Of a DNA stretch of 64,000 nt, positions 40,461 to 48,482 are shown piece by piece. The DNA is from JANQOZ01 sp045106555 (lineage in GTDB: Bacteria > Pseudomonadota > Gammaproteobacteria > Xanthomonadales > SZUA-38). The notes below the pieces were generated by a model, which saw only the letters and a list, made by a program, of their open reading frames with translations, was not told where the DNA came from and searched no databases. The stretch is from NCBI GenBank assembly GCA_045106555.1, contig JBGCET010000067.1:1-64000 (forward strand), written 5' to 3'. How positions within the stretch are numbered: position 1 is the first letter of the stretch; each line of letters opens with the position of its first letter. A program made the position numbers and the translations under genes.

Positions 40461-40496
40461 AAAAAAAAGAGGTCGCCCCAGGGGAAGGGCGACCTC
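40461..40496 (-). terminator. Rho-independent terminator
   Basis: On the minus strand a 10-bp perfect stem (GAGGTCGCCC with GGGCGACCTC) and 8-base loop is followed by eight Ts (40468-40461). It lies 118 bases past the stop of the glycine-zipper gene at 40614-41126 and before the lysC-lysA fusion. The 288-base gap 40326-40613 holds this terminator and nothing else I can name. Confidence 0.9.
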
Positions 40497-40613
40497 GGGT
40501 GCCCGTCAGGCAAGAGAGGCTGAGACTGCGACCGCTGTGGTCACCTGGCGGCCTCCGCCTGCGGTCAGCGTGGCGGAGTGGGTCAAATGTCGACCCATGC
40601 CGAAAGGGATGCT

Positions 40614-41126
40614 TCAGCGGCTGACGGGGTTGACCGAAACTTCCAGATCTATCACTGAACCCGGCTCATGGTCGGTACGAGTGGTGTAGATCTGACCGTT
40701 ATATTCATATTCCACACGGTAACCGGTAACTCGCTCTTCCCGGTAATATTCGTTGGCAGTCCGGCATTGGGTTTCCACCCGCTGACCGCGACCTTGTCGG
40801 CGCTGATGCTGAACGTCGTTGGCAACGCTGGCACCCACTAATGCGCCAACCACAGTGAGGGCGTCGCGCCCTCGACCACCGCCAAACTGGCGACCTACTG
40901 CACCACCGATCAAACCGCCTACTAATCCAGGGGTGTGGCTACGCCGCTGGCGATACCTTACCTGCTCGTCCCAGCAAACCTGCCTGGAGGTGGGAACTTC
41001 CACGGACTCATAGATAGGCGTGCTGTTAAGCACCTGCCCCTGAACTCGATGGTTGTTGGCCAAAGCCGAACCGACCGTCAGGGCGGTTGCGCTCACAAAA
41101 AGGGCTGCGCTGATCAACTTTTTCAC
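40614..41126 (-). CDS. Glycine-zipper 2TM domain envelope protein
   Basis: The 170-aa protein has a Sec signal peptide cleaved after ALA-23 (no lipobox Cys), a glycine zipper (GLVGGLIGGAVGRQFGGGRGRDALTVVGALVGASVAND), and a hydrophilic C-terminus with the conserved YREERVTGYRVEYEYNGQIYTTRTD. This resembles the Rickettsia 17-kDa/SlyB family, outer membrane-associated proteins of unclear function. A strong terminator follows 118 bases downstream. It is a single gene; the intergenic space upstream (41127-41357) likely holds promoters for it and for the divergent wzt. Confidence 0.85.
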   Translation of the reverse strand: MKKLISAALFVSATALTVGSALANNHRVQGQVLNSTPIYESVEVPTSRQVCWDEQVRYRQRRSHTPGLVGGLIGGAVGRQFGGGRGRDALTVVGALVGASVANDVQHQRRQGRGQRVETQCRTANEYYREERVTGYRVEYEYNGQIYTTRTDHEPGSVIDLEVSVNPVSR

Positions 41127-41357
41127 GATGTGCTCCTGTTTTTATCTGGCAATTGCCTGCCAGCGTTGATGAATAGTAGCTGGCGCTTTCTGAATAAAGC
41201 CTGAATGAACAAAATCGCTCGTTTTTTTCACTAACGGCGCTGCCATCTGAACCAGGTTCAAGGAACCAGGCGATTGACGTGGGTTGCCGTCACCATCTGC
41301 CTTTGCGGCCCTCTGGGCGATCGGGCAAGATGCGTCTTTTGCAAAGACTTAACGGCT

Positions 41358-42545
41358 ATGGGCTCACCGTTGGTTCAGGTTAACGGCGTCAGCAAAGTTT
41401 TTGCCGACGTTGGCACCGGCTCGCAGCGTTTCCGCGGTTGGTGGCAGGGGTTGCGTGGGGAACAAGTCACTGCCGAAGGTCATCGGGCGTTAGACAATGT
41501 CAGCCTGACCGTTCGCCATGGTGAATCTGTCGGCCTTATCGGTGACAACGGTGCCGGCAAATCCACCCTGTTGAAAATTCTAGCCAGCGTTTTACTCCCC
41601 AGTTGCGGAACGGTCAGCGTTAATGGGCGAATCGCCGCGCTCCTTGAGCTGGGCGCCGGGTTTAATCCGGAGTTCTCCGGCCGCGAAAACCTGGCACTGG
41701 GCGCAGCCCTGATGGGTGTATCCACACGGCAGCTCAAACGCAAGATGGACAACATATTGTCCTTCGCTGAACTCGGTAAGCACCTGGATCGGCCACTAAA
41801 GCACTATTCGTCTGGCATGGTGATGCGACTGGGGTTCGCCCTGGCGACGGCCCTGGAGCCAGACCTGCTGATCACCGACGAAGTTCTGGCCGTCGGTGAC
41901 GAATCGTTCCAGCGCAAGTGTAACCGGTGGGTCGATCAATTCGTGGCCGACGGCGGTACGCTGTTGCTGGTGTCTCACAGCATGGACCAGGTCAGGAGGC
42001 TGTGTCAGCGCAGCTACTGGTTGAAAGATGGCAAGGTTGAACGCCAAGGTCCCACCGACGAGGTGGTGGATGCGTACCTGAAATATCATGAAAGCAAAGG
42101 AGTGCTGGAGCCAGACAGCCACTACAGCGGCGCCCACTACCGCCTGACTCAGCTGGAAATTAACGCGACCGATGGTGTGCTGACGTCGGCTGGACAACTC
42201 ACTATCAATGCCCAACTGCATTCTCCGGACGGCCGCCCACCCGTCGTAGCACTGGGCCTGAAAGACCGTCATAACACGGCGATTTACGGACTCACCTCGG
42301 AAATGGAAGGCATTAAGCCGCAGCGGCTGAGCGAACATCGGTTTGCCTTTTGCCTGGAACTGGATGTAAGCCGCCTGACCCCGGGGCGGTATCAGGTGAC
42401 CGGACATGCCATGGATCCGGAAGCGCTGCGTCTGTTTGACACAACGGTCCGAGAATTTACCATTGAAAATAGCCTCGAAGCCGAACGGCAAGGGCCGGTG
42501 GAGGAAACTGACCCTGTCGCCAACCGTGGGTTTATTCGGCTTTAA
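41358..42545 (+). CDS. Wzt-like ABC transporter ATPase with polysaccharide-binding C-domain
   Basis: The protein resembles Wzt, the ATPase of O-antigen and teichoic acid type exporters. The N-terminal half has Walker A (GLIGDNGAGKSTL), signature (YSSGMVMRLGFALAT), Walker B (LLITDEVLAVGD) and switch His (LVSHSMDQ). The C-terminal 150 residues (from about 235) form the beta-sandwich that binds the polysaccharide end group in Wzt. ATG 41358 is chosen over the frame start at 41274, whose residues (MTWVAVTICLCG) look non-genuine. No permease (wzm) is adjacent. It converges with the methyltransferase, overlapping by 14 bases. Confidence 0.85.
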   Translation: MGSPLVQVNGVSKVFADVGTGSQRFRGWWQGLRGEQVTAEGHRALDNVSLTVRHGESVGLIGDNGAGKSTLLKILASVLLPSCGTVSVNGRIAALLELGAGFNPEFSGRENLALGAALMGVSTRQLKRKMDNILSFAELGKHLDRPLKHYSSGMVMRLGFALATALEPDLLITDEVLAVGDESFQRKCNRWVDQFVADGGTLLLVSHSMDQVRRLCQRSYWLKDGKVERQGPTDEVVDAYLKYHESKGVLEPDSHYSGAHYRLTQLEINATDGVLTSAGQLTINAQLHSPDGRPPVVALGLKDRHNTAIYGLTSEMEGIKPQRLSEHRFAFCLELDVSRLTPGRYQVTGHAMDPEALRLFDTTVREFTIENSLEAERQGPVEETDPVANRGFIRL

Positions 42546-43470
42546 CCGGGCCCCAGTGCTCCGCGTGCTGTGCCCACAAGGCCAGCAGGTAATCGCGATA
42601 GAGGGCGACCTCGGGGTCTTGATTCATGGCATCGAGTTCGGCCAAAAAGGTGGCGGGTGGCTCGATACCGTAAATAACGTCCAGCAAGCGGCCGAACAGC
42701 TTGCCCCACTGATCTGAATAGGCCACCTGGGATTCAACGGCGGCGATCCGCTGCTGATGAGCCGCCAGAGCCTCGTCGGACAATTCATTGCCTGCCACAA
42801 CCTGTACCCAAGGGCTATCGCCGTAGCAGCTGATAACCTGCAGCCCAGCCTGGCGGACGTACAGACTGAATTCGTCCGGGGTACAAAATTGATTTCTGGC
42901 AACGTTCTTTCGAACGCTTTGATCAGACCGCGCCCATTCATCCACCTCAAGCTGCCAGCGTTTCCAGCCCATGGGATGATCCAGGTTCCAGGTTTCGAGA
43001 TACGCCAAACCGCCATCGGTCATCACGCGCTTCATTTCCTTGAGGTAAAGAAATAAGTCTTCCTTATCCATGTGGCAGAGCACTGCAACGGTGTAAGCAC
43101 GCTCAAACGCATTGTCTTCCAGCATGTCCAAACTGGTGCGGTGCAGCTGCGAAAAAGACACCCCGTTGATACCGTTCAGGCGCTCAGCGGCAACACTCAA
43201 CATGTTGGAAGAAATATCCACACCGTGCCAGCCCGCGACAGTGTCGGCCAGCTGTCGACCGATGCGCCCCACACCACAGCCCAGCTCCAACACTCGGTGG
43301 CTGCTGTCAAGCTCAAGGGCGGTACGTACCTGATCGGCGGTCCAGCGACCTGTCAGACGCACGATAGCCTCGCTGGCACTGCCATCGACGGCGGCTAGCG
43401 CTCCAGAATCGGTGCTAGCTTGGGTATTCCAAAAACTGCTGTACGACTGAAAATCCACGTCTGGGTCCAA
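42532..43470 (-). CDS. Class I SAM-dependent methyltransferase
   Basis: The protein has the SAM-binding motif I (RVLELGCGVGRIGRQLA), motif II (GVDISSNMLSVAAERL), and a Rossmann-like core followed by an unusual C-terminal extension (about 230-312, WGKLFGRLLDVIYGIEPPATFLAELDAMNQDPEVALYRDYLLALW). The start is TTG at 43470 or GTG shortly after; neither has a clear ribosome site. It faces wzt, and methylation of exported polysaccharide ends is a known mechanism paired with Wzt, so the two may act together. That link is speculation. Substrate unknown. Confidence 0.8.
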   Translation of the reverse strand: MDPDVDFQSYSSFWNTQASTDSGALAAVDGSASEAIVRLTGRWTADQVRTALELDSSHRVLELGCGVGRIGRQLADTVAGWHGVDISSNMLSVAAERLNGINGVSFSQLHRTSLDMLEDNAFERAYTVAVLCHMDKEDLFLYLKEMKRVMTDGGLAYLETWNLDHPMGWKRWQLEVDEWARSDQSVRKNVARNQFCTPDEFSLYVRQAGLQVISCYGDSPWVQVVAGNELSDEALAAHQQRIAAVESQVAYSDQWGKLFGRLLDVIYGIEPPATFLAELDAMNQDPEVALYRDYLLALWAQHAEHWGPVKAE

Positions 43471-43678
43471 TGATCGGAGGGCGCGCGATTATACCGTTTC
43501 GCTGGGCTAATTCACCACCTGAAATAAACCGCCCTGTCCGCCAGCCTGCAATATCTCAGGATCAAATCCTACGCCACCAGGGATGAGACGCTCTATGGCG
43601 GTTGTGGCGATGAGCCTAGGGTGGATCTGCGTGTCGCCGTTGGCGGCATGCAATCCCTCTCACAACTAGGAGATACCG

Positions 43679-43981
43679 ATGAAACAACTGCTGATCATTG
43701 CGCTGATGGCGCTGACTTTAGGCGTGGCAAACGCGGGCGAGCCCGTTGATATTAACCGGGCCAATGCGGAAGAAATCGCCCAGTCGCTGGACGGCGTTGG
43801 CCTGAGCAAGGCCCAGGCTATCGTCAGTTATCGAACGACTCACGGAGCCTTCAAACACAGGGATGAACTGGTCAAAGTCAAAGGCATTGGGCTGGCCACC
43901 GTGGAACGTAACCGCGAATTTATCCAGGTTGGGGTCAGCGCCGCCGGCAAAAAGTTGGTGGCCAACAAAAAATCCGGCTGA
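43679..43981 (+). CDS. ComEA-family helix-hairpin-helix protein
   Basis: A signal peptide (MKQLLIIALMALTLGVANAG) is followed by one HhH domain (VDINRANAEEIAQSLDGVGLSKAQAIVSYRTTHGAFKHRDELVKVKGIGLATVERNREFI). ComEA relatives bind double-stranded DNA in the periplasm during natural transformation, but many single-domain forms have no tested role. The ribosome site AGGAGA is 6 bases before the ATG. No other competence gene is nearby. A terminator follows at 44126. Confidence 0.9.
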   Translation: MKQLLIIALMALTLGVANAGEPVDINRANAEEIAQSLDGVGLSKAQAIVSYRTTHGAFKHRDELVKVKGIGLATVERNREFIQVGVSAAGKKLVANKKSG

Positions 43982-44125
43982 GCGCCCGCCAAAGCGCCTC
44001 CGGCAAGGCTTTATGGTGATCCACCAGGGACGGTGGCTTCATCCAACCTGCTCGATGTTCATCTGCCTGAGAAACTTGGCGAGGCGTTACTCAGCCTGAT
44101 ATCCGGGCGCTAGCCTGGACCCCAC

Positions 44126-44154
44126 CCGAGCGCCATGGATGGCGCTCGGTTTTT
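44126..44154 (+). terminator. Rho-independent terminator
   Basis: An 11-bp perfect stem (CCGAGCGCCAT with ATGGCGCTCGG, loop GG) is followed by five Ts on the plus strand. It ends the comEA-like transcript about 145 bases after the stop codon. The minus-strand gene at 44178 converges on it, and with only AAAATAAAT-like sequence on its far side it does not look bidirectional. Confidence 0.88.
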
Positions 44155-44177
44155 ATTGCCCATGCTACTGCCGTTGC

Positions 44178-44918
44178 TCAAGCATTCTCCAGCCAGGCAG
44201 ATAACAACGCTCGCAGATTGACCTGTGCCCGTTCAATATGGGCCATGATTTCTTCAAGCTCGATGTGCTGGGTACCTGCGTAGCCAGCCGCCCAGTTTGC
44301 GGTCAAGGTCACACAAACAAACGGCAACCCAAGTTCTGCGGCCAGACCGGCTTCAGGCATACCCGTCATACCAACCACATGACAGCCATCTTGGGTCAAA
44401 CGTCGCACTTCGGCGGCCGTCTCCAGACGAGGCCCTTGAACCGCTCCATACACACACTGTTGGCTTCGCGCCAGCCGGCCGGCGCTATCGGCGTCAATCA
44501 GCTGTTGGCGTACGCTCGGGCTATAGGGTGCGGTCATGTCGGCATACAGCGTCTCCAGGGGTATTTCGCCGGCAAAGGTATGGGCCCTGCCCCAGGTGTA
44601 ATCGATCAGTTGGTCAGGCAATCCCAACGATCCCGGCGGCAGGTCATCACTCATCGAACCCACGGAATTGATGGCCACAACCGCGGTGGGTTTCAGCTGG
44701 GAACAGGCGTGGATATTGGCCCGGTAGTTCACCTGGTGGGGCAAAAACTCATGGTTCTCTCCATGCCGAGCCAGAAAGGCCATTGGTGAACCTCGCCAGC
44801 GGCCCGTTACGATGGGAGACGACGGCGGCCCAAAGGGCGTTTCCCATTTTTGCGAGTGTGAATCAGTCAGACCGGGCCACTGATAGACTCCCGTACCGCC
44901 AATCACCACAACGGTCAT
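44178..44918 (-). CDS. S-methyl-5'-thioinosine / thioadenosine phosphorylase
   Basis: This purine nucleoside phosphorylase cleaves methylthio-nucleosides to free base and 5-methylthioribose 1-phosphate in methionine/purine salvage. Motifs include VIGGTGVYQWPGL, RHGENHEFLPHQVNYRANI, NSVGSM and GMTGMPEAGLAAELGLPFVCVTLTANWAAG. In Pseudomonas the gene next to nagZ encodes an S-methyl-5'-thioinosine phosphorylase, which favours thioinosine; this neighbour order is the same. The ATG overlaps the phosphoribosyltransferase stop (ATGA). Length 246 aa, normal. Confidence 0.85.
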   Translation of the reverse strand: MTVVVIGGTGVYQWPGLTDSHSQKWETPFGPPSSPIVTGRWRGSPMAFLARHGENHEFLPHQVNYRANIHACSQLKPTAVVAINSVGSMSDDLPPGSLGLPDQLIDYTWGRAHTFAGEIPLETLYADMTAPYSPSVRQQLIDADSAGRLARSQQCVYGAVQGPRLETAAEVRRLTQDGCHVVGMTGMPEAGLAAELGLPFVCVTLTANWAAGYAGTQHIELEEIMAHIERAQVNLRALLSAWLENA

Positions 44919-45460
44919 GCGGGCAAACCGTAAATACCGCTGAGATGGCGCAGGCGGCCACGAAAATCCATCCCGCAGCCAAATACGTAGACGTCGGGCA
45001 CGGTCAAACCCACGACGTCAGCCTCAATACCTCGCTGGCGCCGGCCGTGAATTTTCTCCACCAGCACCGCACTCAAAACCTCGCTGGCGCCCGCTTGGCG
45101 ACAATACTCCAACACGCTGCTGAGGGTATGACCCTCGTCAAGAATGTCGTCAACCACCAGCACCGAAAACTCCTTAAGCGTGTGGCGAGGTTTGGCCAAC
45201 CAGGTCACCGTATCGACGCCGCTTTCGCCCTCGTAGCGGGTGGCGTGCAGGTAGTCCATGCGCAAATCCATATGCAGCCGCGAAGCCAGCTCTGCGCCTG
45301 GCAACATGGCCCCATTCATGATCGTGAGCATCACCAGCGGATGGTTTTTGGGAAACCGTTGGTTAAGCTGGCTGGCCATCGAGTCGTAAGCTTGGCTCAC
45401 CACGTCCTGGGAGTGAATGAGGGTGCTGCCTGGCGGCAGAAGATGGTTCAAATCAGGCAC
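44915..45460 (-). CDS. Hypoxanthine-guanine phosphoribosyltransferase
   Basis: This 181-aa enzyme salvages purine bases with PRPP. The PRPP-binding signature is VLVVDDILDEGHTLSSVL and the metal-binding loop MNGAMLPGAEL is present, followed by the flexible loop (DYLHATRYEGE). It starts at GTG 45460, overlapping the nagZ stop by 13 bases. With the methylthio-nucleoside phosphorylase it forms a salvage unit: hypoxanthine released by the phosphorylase would be recycled here. Confidence 0.92.
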   Translation of the reverse strand: MPDLNHLLPPGSTLIHSQDVVSQAYDSMASQLNQRFPKNHPLVMLTIMNGAMLPGAELASRLHMDLRMDYLHATRYEGESGVDTVTWLAKPRHTLKEFSVLVVDDILDEGHTLSSVLEYCRQAGASEVLSAVLVEKIHGRRQRGIEADVVGLTVPDVYVFGCGMDFRGRLRHLSGIYGLPA

Positions 45461-46452
45461 TGAATCTGGTTCCTTAGATTGCGGTGATATGGACTGTTTT
45501 TCAGTAAATCCCAGCTCGTGAACCGGGGTCGCGCGTGAAGTCGCTCGATCGCCAAAGCGTTTATTTCAGCGTGAGGAAGGTCAACGGCCATCACCTGGGC
45601 TACGTCCGTCGGCCCACAGACTAAAAGGAGATCACAGCCAGCATTGAGGGACGCGGCGACTCTCTGGGGAAAATCCCCCGCACTGTGGGCAGCTCGCATG
45701 CCCAGGTCGTCGCTGATCACCACTCCTTCAAAGTGGAGTTGCTCGCGCAGTATCTCGTTGATCCAGCGACTCGAATAACCCGCCGGCTGGGAACACACTT
45801 TCGGGTAGCAAACGTGGGCCAGCATTAACGCTTCGACCCCGTCGTCAATAGCATGCACAAAGGGCGCGAGATCCTTGGACATCAGTTGATCCAGGCTGCG
45901 GTCGTCAATGGCATCATCCACGTGGGTATCGGGGATGACGGTACCGTGGCCGGGAAAATGTTTACCACAGGCTGCCATGCCTGCGCTGGCCATGCCCTGC
46001 CTGTAGGCGCTGGCCAATTGTGCAACCGCTGACGGCTTGGCGTGTAGCCCGCGATCACCAATCACAGCGCTACCGCCATCGATATCCAGGACCGGAGCCA
46101 GACTGATATCAATCCCTAGAGAAATCACCTCACTGGCCATCAATTCGCCGTGGGCGTTAGCCAGTGCCAACGCATCCTGCGGGTTTTGGTCAAACACCTC
46201 ACCCAGGCGACCCAGCGCCGGCAACGAGGTCAGCGGCAAGCCGCACCGCTGCACTCGGCCACCTTCTTGGTCTACCATGATCAGTGCATTGGGGCAGCAC
46301 TCGCGGACCCCGTTGGTTAGCTCGCGCATCTGCTCGGGATTCTGCCAATTTCTGGCAAATACAATTACGCCCCCCACCGCTGGATGGGCCAGCCAGGCCT
46401 GCTCTTCTTGCTGTAACTCCGGACCTGCCAGGCCAATAATTAGATAAGCCAC
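45448..46452 (-). CDS. nagZ: Beta-N-acetylhexosaminidase NagZ
   Basis: NagZ is the cytoplasmic GH3 enzyme that removes N-acetylglucosamine from recycled peptidoglycan muropeptides, and its products induce ampC in many bacteria. The family His-Asp motif is CGKHFPGHGTVIPDTHVD and the nucleophile is Asp in VISDDLGM. GTG 46452, 10 bases after the rlmD stop, gives 334 residues; the longer frame to 46494 lies inside rlmD. It is co-transcribed with the salvage genes. Confidence 0.94.
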   Translation of the reverse strand: MAYLIIGLAGPELQQEEQAWLAHPAVGGVIVFARNWQNPEQMRELTNGVRECCPNALIMVDQEGGRVQRCGLPLTSLPALGRLGEVFDQNPQDALALANAHGELMASEVISLGIDISLAPVLDIDGGSAVIGDRGLHAKPSAVAQLASAYRQGMASAGMAACGKHFPGHGTVIPDTHVDDAIDDRSLDQLMSKDLAPFVHAIDDGVEALMLAHVCYPKVCSQPAGYSSRWINEILREQLHFEGVVISDDLGMRAAHSAGDFPQRVAASLNAGCDLLLVCGPTDVAQVMAVDLPHAEINALAIERLHARPRFTSWDLLKNSPYHRNLRNQIQCLI

Positions 46453-46462
46453 TGGAAAACCG

Positions 46463-47806
46463 TCACTGGCGCTCGAACACCGCAATGGACTCAACGTGGG
46501 CAGTATGAGGAAACATATCCATGATACCGGCTTGGGTTAACTCATAGCCCGCAGCAACCAGAGCGCCCGCATCCCGGGCCAGGCTGCCTGGATGACAGGA
46601 AACATAAACCAATCTGGGTACCGCCAGCGTACTTAGCAGGGGTATCAGCTCCGCTGCGCCGCTGCGCGGGGGGTCTAACAATATTCGATCAAACGGATGC
46701 TGATTCCAGGCAGCCTCAGTTTGTTCTTCACGCAGGTCGGCGAGGTGAAACGCCGCGTTAGAAATACCGTTGGATTGAGCGTTTTGGGTCGCCAGATCGA
46801 CCAGAGATTGCTCGCCTTCCACGCCAACCGCCTGTTCGCAGGACATTGCGATGGGGAGGGTGAAATTACCTAAACCACAAAACAGATCCAGTACGCGGTG
46901 ATGGGGCTGAAGATCCAGTGCGGCAAGGGTTTGGCTGACCATGAGTTGATTCATGGTCGCATTGACCTGCACAAAATTCAGCGGACTGAATGAAAATTCC
47001 AGCGCCTCGCCGCGTGGGTTATTTTGTGTGAGCTTGAACGTCAGCGGTGTCTGGGTGGCGTCTTCAACCAGTGGCGTGACGGTGTCAGGCCCTCCGGACT
47101 GCAGCCATATACTGGCCTGCAATTTTTCACCAAGGCTTTCCAGAAGGCTGTGGTCCTCAGAGGTTAACGGTTCCAAATGGCGAATCACCAGAACCAATGC
47201 ATCATCGCCGGCGGCAACCTCAATCTGCGGGATCTCGTCGGGTATGGATAACTTGCCAATGAACTCGCTAAGGGTCGTCAGGTGCTTCCCGACTGCGGGA
47301 ATCAAGGTGTGACATTCCAGCATGTCGCAAACATACCGGCCGGCTCGTTCACGAAAGCCCACCAGCACTCTGCCCTTGCCCGGCACATTACGAACACTCA
47401 GTCGCGCCTTACGCCGATACCCCCAGGGATCTGCCGACAACGGTGGGAGCCAAGACTGAGGACTGACAGATCCAATGCGCTGTAGATTCTCTTCGAGCAC
47501 ATGCTGCTTGGCGTTGCGCTGGGCCTGCGCGTTCAGGTGTTGCAGAGCACAGCCGCCGCAGGCATCAAAATGAGGACATTGGGGCTGCACCCGATCTGGC
47601 GAGCGGCGCAACACTTCTACTACGGCCCCCGTATCAAAGGCCTTACGTCGCCCGGTAAGGCGAAACATCACCTCCTCGCCCGGCAATGCGCCGTGGACAA
47701 ACACCGCCTTGCCGTCGACATGGGCAACGCCCTTTCCATCGTGACTCAGATCCGTAATTTCTGCCCGAACCGGTTCTACCGGCAGGCGCTTCCTGCGTCG
47801 GCCCAT
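46463..47806 (-). CDS. rlmD: 23S rRNA (uracil-C5)-methyltransferase RlmD
   Basis: RlmD (RumA) methylates U1939 of 23S rRNA. Visible are an N-terminal TRAM domain (DLSHDGKGVAHVDGKAVFVHGALPGE), the iron-sulfur Cys cluster CPHFDACGGCALQH, the SAM motif (LDLFCGLGNFTLPIA) and the nucleophile region (DPPRSGAAELI...YVSCHPGSLARD). Length 447 aa is normal. The stop lies 10 bases before nagZ, and YdbL lies 3 bases upstream, so all probably share one transcript. Confidence 0.95.
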   Translation of the reverse strand: MGRRRKRLPVEPVRAEITDLSHDGKGVAHVDGKAVFVHGALPGEEVMFRLTGRRKAFDTGAVVEVLRRSPDRVQPQCPHFDACGGCALQHLNAQAQRNAKQHVLEENLQRIGSVSPQSWLPPLSADPWGYRRKARLSVRNVPGKGRVLVGFRERAGRYVCDMLECHTLIPAVGKHLTTLSEFIGKLSIPDEIPQIEVAAGDDALVLVIRHLEPLTSEDHSLLESLGEKLQASIWLQSGGPDTVTPLVEDATQTPLTFKLTQNNPRGEALEFSFSPLNFVQVNATMNQLMVSQTLAALDLQPHHRVLDLFCGLGNFTLPIAMSCEQAVGVEGEQSLVDLATQNAQSNGISNAAFHLADLREEQTEAAWNQHPFDRILLDPPRSGAAELIPLLSTLAVPRLVYVSCHPGSLARDAGALVAAGYELTQAGIMDMFPHTAHVESIAVFERQ

Positions 47807-47809
47807 AAC

Positions 47810-48421
47810 CTACTTCTGTTGCCAGTTGCCGGTCGAATCCTGATAAAACCAGCCAGGTCGAGCATTACGAACCCACTGCTGGGCAAAGGTCTGGCGGATC
47901 TGGTTTTCCCAGCCCGGCTGACCATTGGCCACAGCGATTTCACGATAAACGGCATCGCGATCGCGATTTTCTGCCGACACTGCCGCCTTCAGTCCGCTTC
48001 GATCACGCAATCCAACACTGGAAAGATCTCTGATGGCAACCTGAGCATCGTTGGTCAAGCCAATAGCTCCACTGGCAAAATGCTCCGACAATTCGGCACT
48101 GAATCTTGCCGTCATTCTGGCCTGAATCGCCCGAACCTCCGGAGTATTAATATCGATGTTGACCTGGGCATGGGCTACCGGAAGCACAAAATTAACCAGG
48201 TTGGTGGCAAGGTAAGCCAATACCCCATGTCGCCTGGCTGGTACAAAACCTGTGCTGTCTGGCTGCGTTTCAGGCCCGATCACATCTTCAATAAATCGAT
48301 CGGCGGCTTCCTGGGCAGCGGCTTCGGGAAAATACACGTTGATCGTGACACAGGCAGCCAGCAGCATCGCGGCCAAACCCAAAATTGAATAACTTGCTGT
48401 TTTCACTATTTTTTCCTGCAT
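47810..48421 (-). CDS. YdbL-family (DUF1318) lipoprotein
   Basis: The protein has a lipobox (AAMLLAAC, Cys24) so it is probably a lipoprotein. The C-terminal 90 residues match YdbL (GAIGLTNDAQVAIRDLSSVGLRDRSGLKAAVSAENRDRDAVYREIAVANG...ARPGWFYQDSTGNWQQK). E. coli YdbL works with YdbH and YnbE in phospholipid transport between membranes. At 203 residues it is about twice the E. coli length, with an N-terminal stretch (VTINVYFPEAAAQEAADRFIEDVIG) that is absent there. It follows ydbH by 61 bases. Confidence 0.82.
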   Translation of the reverse strand: MQEKIVKTASYSILGLAAMLLAACVTINVYFPEAAAQEAADRFIEDVIGPETQPDSTGFVPARRHGVLAYLATNLVNFVLPVAHAQVNIDINTPEVRAIQARMTARFSAELSEHFASGAIGLTNDAQVAIRDLSSVGLRDRSGLKAAVSAENRDRDAVYREIAVANGQPGWENQIRQTFAQQWVRNARPGWFYQDSTGNWQQK

Positions 48422-48482
48422 ATGGTTGCGGGTGTTTCCAGCTTAACCCAGTGCGCTGACTGCTGGCTGAACAAAAGCCTCG

